Shown: positions 45,440 through 58,600 of the stretch, piece after piece
Layout: every line of letters begins with the position of its first letter
Numbering within the stretch: the first letter of the stretch is position 1
From: Myrica gale
Taxonomy: Eukaryota > Streptophyta > Magnoliopsida > Fagales > Myricaceae
NCBI GenBank assembly: GCA_963930655.1
Contig: OZ005605.1
Location: forward strand, 12,965,501 to 13,029,500
Length of the DNA stretch: 64,000 nt
Direction of reading: 5' to 3'
Notes under the pieces: generated by a model
Databases searched by the model: none
What the model saw: the letters and a program-made list of their open reading frames with translations, nothing else
What the model was told of the DNA's origin: nothing
Made by a program: the position numbers and the translations under genes

Positions 45440-46205
45440 CATAGTTGGTGGTATCATGGGGACAATGTGGGGAGAACTTGTCCATGAGCTGGTTCAGTTC
45501 AGCATCGAGCTCTTTTTCCTCCACTTATTCCTCCCAGTGCCTCCGCTTCATTGCAACCATCTTCTCTTTGTGATCTTCAATAAGTTTCTCTCTCCTCCTC
45601 AAACTCATTTATCTCTTTGTCTTGGTACTTGATATTTTGCAATTTCCTCCGCCCTGCGTCTGAATTCATCTGCATCTGAAGGATCTACGTTTAACTGCTT
45701 CACCTTTTCACATTTTTCCCACTGCAGGCTCTCGAATTTTACTTCCTTCTCATCCCTTGACTCTGTATAAATTTGATCGGATCCTTAAAAAATTGTTCTT
45801 GCAGGTACATCTCTTCCTTGTTCTCTTCATGTTGCATTTTGATCCTCTGTTTTTTAGTTCGCATCTCCTCTTTGTTGCGCAGCTTATCACTCATAATACC
45901 AATAGTATTTTCTACAACTTTTGAACAATTCTTCTCATTCACAACCTTGTTCTTCAAATAGATAAACTGCTGGTTGTCCTCACTCATCTGCCTAATTTGG
46001 TTCACAACCATCTCTTGGCAGGATCTTAGCTCATACTTCAGCTTAGATTTGCTTTGGGAATGTTGGTTTAATTTATCCATGTCTTCTTTCCCTGCCATGT
46101 AACCATAAAGCTGTCGCTTCCCACCTGATAAAACAGGACACGACGACGCTCCCAGGCATCTATGTCTGTTCCTTGCTCAATAAAATGTTTATGCAGGCAG
46201 ATGTT
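45440..46205 (-). pseudogene. Broken SGS3-like fragment
   Basis: Minus-strand reading gives, in order, LHKHFIEQGTDIDAWERRR, MAGKEDMDKLNQHSQSKSK, then QEMVVNQIRQMSEDNQQ, MQHEENKEEMYLQEQFFKD, DPSDADEFRRRAEEIAKYQ, and EKMVAMKRRHWEE with AELNQLMDKFSP. This follows the XS-domain end and the coiled-coil C-terminus of plant SUPPRESSOR OF GENE SILENCING 3, which stabilises RNA for RDR6 in siRNA production. The longest intact frame is 45739-46098 (119 codons); frame changes near 46110 and after 45740, plus an in-frame stop, show that it is not functional. The N-terminal half is absent and no introns are seen across ~760 bases, so it may be a retrocopy or a fragment moved by a transposon; no poly-A tail or target repeat was seen. 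Confidence 0.82.
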
Positions 46206-46699
46206 TGGTCACCTTACTTTGAGCAACTCAGAAGAGTGAACCAGAGAAGTTTTGCAGAGAGGAGGGAGGGAAGTTCGACCGTGGGAAAGCTGGTTGAGCT
46301 GACTGAAAGAGATGACATGTCAATGAGCCTGACGTGAGGTGCATTGAGCGAAGTGAACTGACGAATTCAGGAAGAGGGACAAATGACAGAAACAAAACGG
46401 ATATTATAGGGAATAAATTTATGATTTTCTTAACACACGGAGGAAATCGATTTTCTTGTATATTACCTGCATCAATTTGACATTTATCCCTAAAACAAAT
46501 TCATGAACAATCAAACTGACCCTAACTTACAAAATAAAAGACTGAAAAAACGTTGAAGGAATATGCGTCTTCCTTCCCCTCGTCTTATTTCCCTCCTGTG
46601 GGGACTCTCTTTCCTCTCTTCTCTCGCAGTGGATTCTGCTTCGTTCCCCTCCAAAATCCGAAGCTAAGGTCGCCGCCACAGAACATAGAACGACACTCA
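46206..46699 (+). promoter_or_regulatory. Promoter and 5'UTR region of the methyltransferase gene
   Basis: Roughly 490 bases between the SGS3 fragment and the chosen ATG. A pyrimidine-rich leader (CTTCCTTCCCCTCGTC) lies near 46570. An in-frame upstream ATG at 46553 makes an alternative 49-residue extension possible. No TATA box was confidently placed. Confidence 0.4.
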
Positions 46700-49600
46700 A
46701 TGGAGATCGGAGGGTCAGATTCCGGTGGCCGCGAGTTCAAGAACGCCGAGGAGATGTGGAGGGAACAGGCCGGTGATCTCAGCAAGAAAACCGACTGGTA
46801 CCGGCAAGGCATTGGCTATTGGCAAGTATGTCTGATGCTGCTAGCAGCTTTTTCTTATCTAAAGCCTATATGTTCTCTGTCTCTGTCTCTCTCTTCTTTT
46901 TTGAATCTTTTTCGTGTTAAGTTATGGTGTAAAGTTGTGTGTTTTACATGCGTTTGCGTTTGTGCAAGATAAGGGCGTGGAGGCATCGGTGGATGGGGTT
47001 CTGGGAGGCTATGGGCATGTGAATGAGTTGGATGTTCAGGGTAGCGAAGCTTTTCTCAAGACCCTCTTGTCTGAAAGATTTCCCAATTCTGGCACAGACT
47101 GCCACCTCATTGTTCTTGGTACCGACACTTATTCTCTCTCTCTCTCTTCTTCCGCTATACAAACACACAAGTGTGTGTCTTCATATTTCTATTTACTTGT
47201 TTACATATGTCTATCTGCTTATAAGCATGTGCTTCAAGTTTGAGTTAGTTGGTAAGTTTTCTTAGTGAAATCATTATAAGCCAGAATTTTTAGTATTGTG
47301 GTTTAAGGCCAGCAAGACATCAGAAACTGCCTAGAGATAGTTTTTGGAAAGATATTTCGGTAATCTATCAGTTATCTTAGGGTAAGCTTTTGAGAATAGG
47401 TGAATTCACATATGGAGCCGAGGCAGGGCCACCTATCTGATAGTATGATGACTTTCTACTTATCTCAAGTATCAAATGTCTGAGAAATACTGGATTTGAA
47501 CATTCAATTAATGTTCTAACAGATTAAAAGTAGGTAGGTAGCACAAGGCTTCCAGGCATGTTGGATTCACATGATTTAAGTTAATGAGTTTCAAACACTT
47601 TGAGGAACAACGCAGTTTGAGGCTCTATTTCTTTGAGTGGAATCTGGTGATGAAACAAGTTCTTGCTGAAGGGCATGGAGAGGTCATTGTTGAGATGCTA
47701 AAAATTACATGATGGAACTGAAGACAGCTGGCTTGTCCTGTCCATTTCTGACAAGTTGGCATCTTGAGTATTTCTGTTTCTATCTCTCTCTTTCCACCAA
47801 AATAAGTCAGCCTGACTTTTTTTACATAAGTTCAAAGTTGTTATAAAATGTGTCAGTATCCTCCTGTGCCACTGAAGAGTTATTGAGAGTTTCAAATAGG
47901 AATTATTATAAGCATTTCCTAAGTGCATGTGCAGCTTAATTCCTTTGTCTAAATATCTAATTGTAGCCGGTAAGTGAATCAGGTCTTGACTGAAGCCTAG
48001 TTGTAAATATTGATAGCATCTGGATTCTTGCATTCTTGTGAGGTGGATCTGCTATTGTGATTTTCTGGAGAATCTTAAAAGTATGAAATCAGCAACTTTT
48101 TGGATGTTCTTCCTAATTGGTGTGAGCAAGCTGATATGTGATTTATCTAAAGTCCTGTTATCAAGATATGTATTCGTGTCAGTAGTTCAAGGATCAATTT
48201 TGAGGTCATTGAATATAATTGCCTATGGTTCTTGATTCCTAGGCAACAAGATTTATTTTTGTTTCAAGAAGAATGAGAAGGAAAAAAAGGTTAAAACAAG
48301 AACTATTCAGAGTTCCTAGAGCTCCTTGTACAAGCCTTACGAAATTAGAGTACTACTCTAAGGCATATTGTCTTATTCATGTAAACTTCTGAACTTATGA
48401 AAGCATAGGTGCCATACATGTTCTGGATACCAATTAGAACATTACACATATTTGACACCTATATCATTGGATATGACGATTAGATTAGCATTTTTGTTGG
48501 AGATGTAAATTTTTACCTATAATCAAACTACTGCAGATTGTGGTTCTGGCATTGGGAGAGTCTCCAAAAATCTTCTCTTAAGATATTTCAATGAGGTACG
48601 GTGAGTTTTTTGTTGTTGTTGTACATAATGCATAATGCTAGTGTACCCTTCAGACTTGCCCTATAGCATTTTTTCATGACCTGATAGTGACTGAGTTCTT
48701 TGACTAAGGTGATGTTCAGTTGCAAAAATTCCTTCAAATTTGTAGAGATAGTGGTGTGAATATATAGGTAGATTGGAGTTTTATTGGGGTTTGTAAAAAG
48801 TTGATGAATTTTTTAAAGATATTTCGTTGTAGATTGATTTTTATTGTAGTTAATGAAAAGGTGTAGAGGGAGATGATTTGATGGAGGTTTTTTTTAATGA
48901 AAAAGTAATTGGAGTATGGTGAAAAAGGATGGAGAGAGAAGACTTGATAAAATATTTTTTTGAAAAGGCGTTGGAGTTTCTGTTGAATTTTTTGAGATTT
49001 TGGATGTTCAGTTGAGAATTCTTTTGGGTTCAAAACATTTAGCCAAAAAGGTGAATTTTTTTAGTTGCTGAACATTACCTAGTACTTCTTGTTGTAAATT
49101 TTGTATAATATGATTGTATCGGATTGGATGGAAAACATTGCTGTAGTGTATAGTGCATCTCCATGTTCTTTTACAAATGAAAGAAAACCTTGTGAGAGGG
49201 AATTGTAATTGCACAAGGGTATGCATAGGAAAGAGATGGAAAAGGGGAAAAAAAATGCAACAAATAGCACAGATAAGTCAGGCCCAAAAAGTCATGTCAT
49301 CGTAGAAATCGAAGGAAGAAGTAGATATATATGAGGTGAGGGGAGCATGTCACTCAACAATATCGGCTTGAGTGTATGTAAAAGAAACTAAATGCCACCC
49401 AAAAGTTTGCTTTTTCCTCCACACCGTACAGTGCATATCAAGCATATTGTGATGGCTCCATGGGCAATATAACTTCTATATTTGCCTAACTTGCCTTTCT
49501 TCATGATATGTTATTTGATGTTCAATACATGCATCTTAGAATATTCTTTAAACTACTACTGCCGGAAGTCACAGCATTTATTCCAGGGACACAGTTGTTG

Positions 49601-52600
49601 AGGGATCAAAATCGACCTGAATGAGAATGACATCATCTTCTAAGATGACCACTAAGTAGACTGGACACCACTCACTAGCACTCAATTTGCTATGAGCAGT
49701 GTTTGGAAAATAGATTAAGCAAGAGAATTTCCACCATGGAAACGTTTTTTGTAATAGTAAGGTTTAATAATAGACCAGCACTGTATAGCACATCCACGCT
49801 TAACATCCAGCCATCCTTTTTTCTTTTAGGTTGCAGAGTCATCTTCTTTATGGAGGTGTACATGGGCATTATATGCTATGCATATAGTTATGTTTTATCC
49901 GGTTTGCTACTTTCGTGTGTTCTATGCATTTTTTCTTATTTATAACCTCAATATGAATACAATTTCTAAGAGAGGTGCTGATTCTATGTATTTTACTACT
50001 CGGTTGATGATAATTTGGATGAGTTGCCATATTATAGTCAAGTATACTTTGGTGTGCTAGCTTTGGCATGTGAAACAAAAAGTCTGACAGATATATGCCA
50101 GATTACCCTTATATACAGAAATAGTAAATCCATGTTGACAAACTGTTGCTATTGTATGCTGTTACCTCTCCAGGATGACCAAACTTAAATTGAAGTTTGG
50201 GTAGTTTGTATTAGCATCCGTAGGATCTCTAAGGCCCTTGAGGATCAATGTATGTACCATCACGTACTATTACATCTTTGGGGATGACAGTACAGACTAT
50301 TTATCGATCCTGGTATTTTATTCTTGGTGGTAGCATTACTCTTTGTAGACCCAAAGGCATCCTTTCACTAGAGAGGCTTCTAGTATTTGGGGTTTTTGGA
50401 TGAGGGGAGTTCACAGGTTTGCTCCTCCCTTTTCTTTCTCCTCTCCTTGAAGAAAACAAATTGGGGTGACTCCTCACTTTCACCTTAGCAATCTTTAGTT
50501 GTTCACTTCTACATCCATAAAAATCAAGGGAAAATAAAAAGCTTCTCACAGTTGAGTTAAGCCATATTCACTGCACATGGAGTGTGGCTGAACACCTACT
50601 GTTTTTGTTCTTAGGAGGATGGCACAGGACATCATCTCCCACATAAATGGAAATCCAACACTTACTATTTTTCATAGTCTTTTGATATTAAGATTTCTGC
50701 CCATGCATGCTAATGACTGTAACTTATTTCGTTTTTGTTGAGGTTTGTGCCTGATACTGAGGCTCCTGCTTATGCTTCTCTTACATGGTGCCCATCATTC
50801 TTATGAAGCTTTTATGGGGATTGTTACCTGATATACCTTGTTCAAAATTGGGAACATACAATTTAGGTCATTTCTGATTCTATATATTTCCCCTGAGATG
50901 CAGGTTGATCTTCTTGAACCTGTATCACATTTCATTGAGGTTGCCCGTGAAAATTTGGCTCCTGAAAATCATGGGTCCTCAGATATGCACAAAGCCACCA
51001 ATTTTTTTTGTATGCCTCTTCAGGTAATGAACTAGGACATATATGTACAAGCATGAATACCATTATCTACTGCAGAATCACTATTTGTGATAAATCTATT
51101 TGATTAAAAATCGTGTACTTAGATAATTGAAATGCTTTGTCTCTTATGAATGCTCATAATAATTAACAGTTAATCTTGTATGGTGGATCTTTTTTCTTTT
51201 GGAAGTTGAATTATTACAAAAGGTGCTGAGGGGACACTGCCCAAGTACCTCAGCAGCATAAGAGAGGAAACTCAATGGCAAAAACACGAAGGAACACAGA
51301 ATAAAGTTGATCATGTAATGAATCAATGAATGCTGCAAGATCTTTTTATGTGGATGGATATAAGCCCATCACCTAAGCGTAAAAGTTTTGGGATAAATAC
51401 ACTTTTCACCTATTAACTTTGGGGGTCTGGCACATTGTACCCCAAACTTTGAATTTTGAGACATTTCATCCTTGAACTTTGGAAGTTTTGGCACATTGCA
51501 CTACAAATTTGAGTTTTGAGACATTTCATCCCTAAAATTTAAAAGTTCTGACATTTATACCCCTAACTCTTCCTTTTACGTTGACCCCATGTTGAAGAGG
51601 GTATAAATATAAAATTACAAGCTAAAAATTTGAGTTGAGGCAAAATTTGACGGCAAGGCGCAATATGTCAGACTTTCCAAAGTTTAGGGGTGAAATGTCT
51701 CAAAATTCAAAGTTTGGGTGCAATGTGCCCGGCCTCCCAAAGTTTTTTTTTTATAAGTAAGATATGTATTATTAAGAAGAAAGGCGATAACAGTACAAAG
51801 ATTGTACTGATATTACTCAAACATACAAACAAAAAAGCTAAGGAAATCAAAATAGTCAAGAAAACGCCCCCCCCCAATACAACAGTAGCCCAGAAAAAAA
51901 GAGATTGAAACACATCACTCTGCAGACTCCTTAGGGATCGAGCGGAATCCGCAAAACATCATCTATTCCGCTCCCTCCAAAGACACCACCAGATACAACC
52001 CGGAAACATCCTCCAAATCACCTTTGCAAAAGGGTCCGCAGACTTCCAATCCCAACAAGAAAGCACATCCGCCACCCTCTCTAGCATAACCCAATGAACA
52101 TTCAAAATACCAAGGACATGCATCCAAAGGCCCCTAGCCACTGGACAGTGCAGTAAAAGATGATTAACAGATTCACCATCACCCTTGCACAGATAACACC
52201 AATCTGTGACACACACACCCCTTCTTCGGAGATTTTCAATAGTGAGAATCCGGCCATGAGAAGCCTCCCACACAAAAAAAGACACACGTGAAGGGACTTT
52301 GGCCTTCCACACCCCACGCCAGGGGTAATGCTCGTAACTACCACCACAAGAAATGTAGTCATTGAAAGACTTAACAGAAAAACCACCATCTTTAGAACCT
52401 ACCCAAATCAACTTGTCCTCTCCTCCTCTACTCCACACCTGCTCATAGAGAGGAGAAAAATGAAGCGAACTTCTCCACCTCCCAATCATTAGCGAGCCGA
52501 GAAAACTGCACGTTCCACACTAAGGAACTAGATCCAGGATCTAAACAATCAGCCACCATAGCATCCTTGCAACAAGAAAGAAGCATGGCTCAAAATCCTC

Positions 52601-55600
52601 CTTCCACACCAAGTATCATGCCAGAAACGAACCCTCTGACCATTACCCAACACGAACTTGAAATGCTCAGAGAAAGAATTCCACCCTTTATTGATATGCT
52701 TCCAAAGGCTCACCCCATAAGAACCACTCGAAGGCAAGGACGTCCACCCACCCCCCGCAATGCCATATTTCTCTCCTCCACAATCTATCCCGCTCATTAG
52801 TGAAACGCCACAACCACTTACCCAACAAGACTTTGTTAAACAAAGACGACCTCCTCAGTCCCATACCTCCTGACTGAATAGGAGAACACACCTTCTCCCA
52901 ATTTAAGAAATGAAATTTGTGATTACTATCACCACTGCCCCACAAGAAATCCCTTTGTAATTTCTAAAGTCTTAAAGCCACCATATTTGGAATAGGGAAA
53001 AGGGATAAAAAAAATAGGTAGGAAGACTAGAGAGGGTGGATTTTATCAAAGTAAGCCTACCACCCTTGAATAAATACAAACGCTTCCAACCCGTCAACCT
53101 CCGTCCCATCCTTTCCAAAATACCATCCTAGATCGGCACACTTTTGAATTGGGCACCTAAAGGAAGGCCCAGATAAGTCAAAGGCAAAGCAGACACTCTA
53201 CAACCCAATAAAGAAGTCAACCCCTGCATGTTCCCAACATTACTAATAGGAATAACTTACGACTTGGAAATATTAACCTTCAAGCCCGAAACTTCTTCGA
53301 AACATAGAAGTAAACACCGAAGGTTCCTAATCTGATCAACCTCAGCCCCACACAAAATTAGGGTGTCATCCGCAAAAAGCAAGTGAGAAACACAAGTATT
53401 CACACCACTAACCTAGAAACCATGAATAACACCCTGCGAAGCAAGCTTTGACATCATTCTAGAAAAAGCCTCCATAACAATAACAAACAATAAAGGAGAG
53501 AGAGGATCGCCTTGCCGCAACCCCCAAGAGCTACCTTAAAATCCTTCTGGGGACCTGTTCACAAGCACAAAAAATTTAACTGTAGATATACAAAACTCTA
53601 TCCAACGACACCACCTCTCACCAAACCCACACCTCCTCAAAAGATATATCAAGAAATTCCAATTAACGTGATCATAGGCTTTCTGAATGTCCAACTTACA
53701 TAGCAACCCTGGCTCACCCAATCTCAATCGAGAGTCAATACATTCATTGGCGATCAAGACCGAATCCAAGATTTGACGCCCCCCCACAAAAGCATTCTAA
53801 GAAGGCGAAATAATCTTGTCGAGCATAATCTTCAATCTGTTCACCAAAACCTTAGCAAGAATCTTGTGGAGGCCCCCCACAAGGCTTATGGGACGAAAAT
53901 CAACCAACTCAACCGCACCTAGTTTTTTGGGGATAAGTACAACAAAAGTAGCATTCAAACTGCGGACAAATCGACCATACCGAGCAAACTCATTAAAAAT
54001 AGAAATAACATACTGCTGAAGGATCTCCCAACAAGTTTGATAGAATGCTAAAGAGAAGCCATCGGACCCTGGGGCTTTATCACCATTAAGACCAAAAACC
54101 ACCCCTGACACCTCCTCCTCCTCCTCAAAGGGCCTCTCAAGCCAAACAGCCTTATCGCCCGCAATCATATCAAACTCCAACCCATCCAAAGAAGGTCTCC
54201 AAGAGAAAGGCTCCTCGTATAAAGATGAATAATAACGAACAATTGTCAACGAGATATCTGCGGGGTCTGCCACCACTGCCCCATCCACCTATAGAAACGG
54301 AATAAAGTTGGACTTTCTATTGGAATTAGCAACACGATGGAAGTATTTCGTGCATCTATCCCCCTCCTTTAACCATAAAGCTCTAGATTTTTGCCTCCAG
54401 CTCACCTTCTCCATCTCAATCAACTGATCTAACTCTCTAGTAATCCCCAACTTCCTTTCCAACCCCTCATTATCAAGATTCCCTAACTCATCCAACAAAT
54501 ATAGTTCTGACAACAACCCAGACTTACGAGAGCTAAGATCACCAAACACTTCCTTGTTCCAGACTTTAAGATCACGTTTCAGAGCCTGCAATTTCAAGCT
54601 GAACACAAAACTAGGAGACCCAGAAAAATCATAACTTCTCCACCACTCCCTGATACGCTCCACAAACCCCTCCACCTTCAACCACATATTCTCAAATCTA
54701 AAAGACTTCTTCCCACCCCCAAAAGAACCATACTCCAATACAACCGAGGCAACCTACGCTTAACAACCTCCGGATACAACACCTCCCACTCCGAACTAAA
54801 AAGAAATATGTCAATCCTGGACCAAGATTGAGATGCTCGATTATTAGACCATGTGAACATACCACCTAACAAAGGAGGATCCACCAACCCAAACTCAGAG
54901 AGAAAATCTGAAAAATCATTCATAGCTCTGACAAAACCTCCCGACCCCGACCTATTACCAGGGAAACGAGTGACAATAAAATCCCCCCCAATACACCACG
55001 GAAAAGACCACCAAGAGAACATGCCCGCCAACTCATCCCACAAAAAAATTCGCAAAGAATCATCATTGGGACCGTACACTCCAGAAAAAGCCCAATGAAA
55101 CCCATCCTCCACATTTTTGAAAGCCACACAGAGAGAATACACACCAGCACAAGAGTCTTCCATCTCCAACATACGAGAATCCCATAAAATTAATATTCCT
55201 CCCGAAGCACCATCAGCTGGTACATTACACCACCTAACGTGAGGCCCACCCCACAAACGCCTCACTAAAGCTCTCGAAACAATGCCCACTTTAGTCTCTT
55301 GAAAACACACTAAATCAGGTTTCCAACTACAGACTAAATTCTCAATCCTACTACACTTAGCAGCGTCATTAAGACCCCGAGTATTCCAACTAAAGATTCT
55401 AGGCTTCATTAACAACCAGAAATAGCCCTCCCACCCTTTCTACTTTTCCTAGAAACAGATCCATCATAGTTAATAGTAGACACCAAACCTTTCATTTCCC
55501 TCACCAACTTTCCTCCCCAACGATTAGGTAATTTCCTACAAACAATCTCCCTATCCTTTTCCAGTGCTTCAAATAATTCCATCAATCGCAATTCATACCC

Positions 55601-58600
55601 CTCACAAGACACCCCCACCATATGTCGAAAGGAAGACACCATGTTCAGCACCCAGTTAGATTGTGGATAGCAAATCTGCAAAGGTTCCCATTGCTGCTCA
55701 TCACTCCCAGAACCTACGACAGTCACAACCCCTCTCCAAAGGTCCCATGACTGCCAAACCATCCTTCCCAGGACGTTCAGAAGAATCTGCAACTCCTCCA
55801 AACTCTCCAAGCTCGACATCAGACTGACTACACTCACAAGGAACCATCTCCAAAGCTTGCACCGAAGAATCCTCTCCCACAAGCAAAACATCCCTCCCAA
55901 TAGACTCTTTCATAAAAGACTCATCACCCACTGTCGCATCAGAGAACAAAACAGCATCCCCCACGGAAACCTCGTTATCGGCAACAAAAGCCATCTCCGG
56001 AGCAACTTGCGACCCCGACGGCAACACACCAAACACCCTAGAGTGATCTAGAGACAAACTCGACAACCCGAGCTCAAACGAATCAACCCGCGAGACACAG
56101 ACGCACCTCCCGACTCCGTCGACCATTCCTTCGCAACGCTCGCTGACAAAACATATGACCCACCCTGCTCCGGCATAACTCTGACCAAATCAAGTGACGC
56201 GACAGGCGAGAGCTCCACTACAGGCGACCCACCCAGCTCCGGCATGTCAAGGACCACAACAGGTAGCACGACAGATGAAACCTCCACACCCGGCGAAACA
56301 AGCGTAGGATCCGGGTCACGACCCGAGCCACCCGAAAGACCAGAGCCTGCCCGACGATCCCTACGTAGGTACTTGGTCAGATCTGCCTCGACTTGGCTTT
56401 CGGAAGTGATGGCCGACGACGACAAGACCTCCGCCGAGCCACCCAGACCTCCCTCGGCAAGAGTCGAGCCTATTACACATAGCCCAGGCGAGCCAGAATC
56501 TTCGTCGATCTCCAAGGCAGGCACCAGGTCCAGCGGGTTAATTGGGTCGGGCTCGACGAAAGGCCACTACCCACCAAAATCGTGTCCACCCCATTCTGCC
56601 CCAGGCCAGGTTCCGATTCCATCGCAACCGACCCACCAAAGTGGATAGGCTCACAATGGGCCTTCTTTGTCGGATGTTGGGCCTCCAGTTTAAACCCACA
56701 CACCCTGCAATTGAAGCCAAAAGAGGGCGCCAGGGAGGACTATATTTCACCAGTAAATGGTAAAGACTAACGTAACCCGGCCTCCCAAAGTTCAAGGGTG
56801 AAAAATGTATTTATCCCTAAAGTTCTTGCAAAAAGATCTTTTGGCATCTTGGATGGCTCTTTCAACACCATTTACAATATGCCCATTCCTCTCCAACCAT
56901 AAACACCATAGCGAGCATAAGGATGCAGTTTCCAAAACTACTTGCCAAATAATCAAAACGAAGAAAAATCCCAACTGATCAATTTCTTTTGTATTACTGG
57001 GTTAATTAGGACTTTAAATAGATACCTCAATGTAAATGGTAAAGACTAACGTAATTCTGCAGTTTCCTTCCATATTTATTTTCTTGGATTCTTATGAGAA
57101 AAGTGTATTTTATTTTAGGGGAAAATACACTTTTCACCCAAGAATGACCATAGGTTTTGCATTTTGCACCCTAAATTACCACTTTTGTGACATTGCACCC
57201 TCTAACTATTAATCTTAGACACTTTGGGGAAATTGTCAAATTCTTAGACACTTTGCACCCTCCAACTACTAATGTTAGATACTTTGCACTCTGTCTGACA
57301 ATAGTACCCCTTAGAATTTAATGAATTAGCAACAATATTTTCAATATATGCGAAGCGGGTCAAAGGCGTTATCGTCATTTTAGTCAAAATTTTTGAGAAA
57401 GGGTGCAAAGTGTTTAAGATTGGTAGTTAGAAGGTGCAATGTTTCAAAAGTGGTAGTTTAGGGTGTAAAGTGTAAAACCTATGGTAGTTCGTGGGTGAAA
57501 AATATATTTTCTCCATAATTTTATGAGTGAAGAAATGAAGTATAAATGTTAGTGGTGCTATTTATAAAATGTTACGGAAACCTGTTCTGGTTTCTCCGTA
57601 TATAAGATTGAACCATTGAAATTTGGCAATAAACAATTTGACAATCGCTTCAAAGATATGCCGACTTGATGCTTGAGGCCAAACTAACCATTTTCAACTT
57701 TATAACAGTCTCTTTTTTTTTTCTTTTTCTTTTTTCAAATTATTATATGCATCCCTTGGTTATTGATAGTAGTTATAGCAAGTCGCACTTTCTATATAAA
57801 ATTTTGATAATTTGCATTTCAGTTTTATTGCTCACAATATTTCTGGACATGCACGACTATCTTTCTTCAAGCTTGAATCTTTTACAAAATTTATGGATGT
57901 TGTCTTGCCTTCATCTTAGGAATTCACTCCAGAAGCAGGAAGATATGATGTTATATGGGTTCAGTGGTGCATTGGGCATCTTACAGATGACGACTTTGTG
58001 TCATTCTTTAAGAGAGCTAAGGTAATTTCATTCTTTAGAGTGGAATCTACTTGCGAGAACTAAATGGAGTGGGAATTTCTGGGTTCCAGATCCAGTGAGT
58101 GTTTTTCTTACTGACCAACTTGAAAAAACGCAAATTATGAACCTGTTGACTATTTTACTTGCAAACGAAAAAACAGAAGGTGTGAACATGTGAAGTTATT
58201 TGCTTTGTCTCATCAAAAGCCAAACAGTACAGGTGCTTCCTTCTAGATCGTAAAAGGTTCAGTACGGATAATGAATTATGAACTAAAAGATAATTGGCTG
58301 TAGTCAACTGACTTTTTAAATTCCCAGCTTTATACAATCCTGTGATGCACTGGAGTGTAATATACCATTGATTTTTTTTTTATCCTTTAGCTTTGTGGCT
58401 TTACATTTTCTTTTCCATAATGTTTGGACTATAAATGTGAACTTATTTTCTGGACACAATGACTGTCGGCATACAAGTCCACAATGGACCCATTGCTAAG
58501 AGACGTTAGATTTCCTGCAACTGTTAGTAGTGTTTCAATTAGAACCACTCAACATATTTCATTCTCATGGGGGGGGGGGGGGGGAGGGGGAAGACAACAA

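Larger units (their letters stand above)
51745..56775 (-). mobile_element. LINE C: L1-type LINE, 5'-truncated within ORF1 (~5.0 kb)
   Basis: The poly-A tail is seen as poly-T at 51745-51750. A 17-bp perfect duplication CCCGGCCTCCCAAAGTT lies at 51728-51744 and 56776-56792. Minus-strand order: part of ORF1 (56524-55409), ORF2 (55409-51959), short 3'UTR. It is related to LINE B through its whole length, but both frames carry several stops and shifts, so it is older. It is antisense to the host gene and inserted in the arm of a foldback MITE. It begins about 1.37 kb before ORF2, against about 2.2 kb in LINE B, hence the 5' truncation. Confidence 0.92.
51390..56817. mobile_element. Long-TIR foldback MITE split by LINE C
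   Basis: The outer ends GGGATAAATACACTTTTCACC (51390) and the complement ending GTATTTATCCC (56817) continue into arms that pair for about 95 bases (CTTTGAATTTTGAGACATTTC is present in both). Without LINE C the element is about 380 bases. It lies in intron 4 of the methyltransferase gene. A related element lies at 57118-57514. The outer target duplication is not clear (TAAAAGTTTTG versus TAAAGTTCTTG). Confidence 0.8.

Noticed and set aside
49703-49945. Short hydrophobic frame in methyltransferase intron 3
   Set aside because: AT-rich intron translation; no signal beyond chance hydrophobicity.
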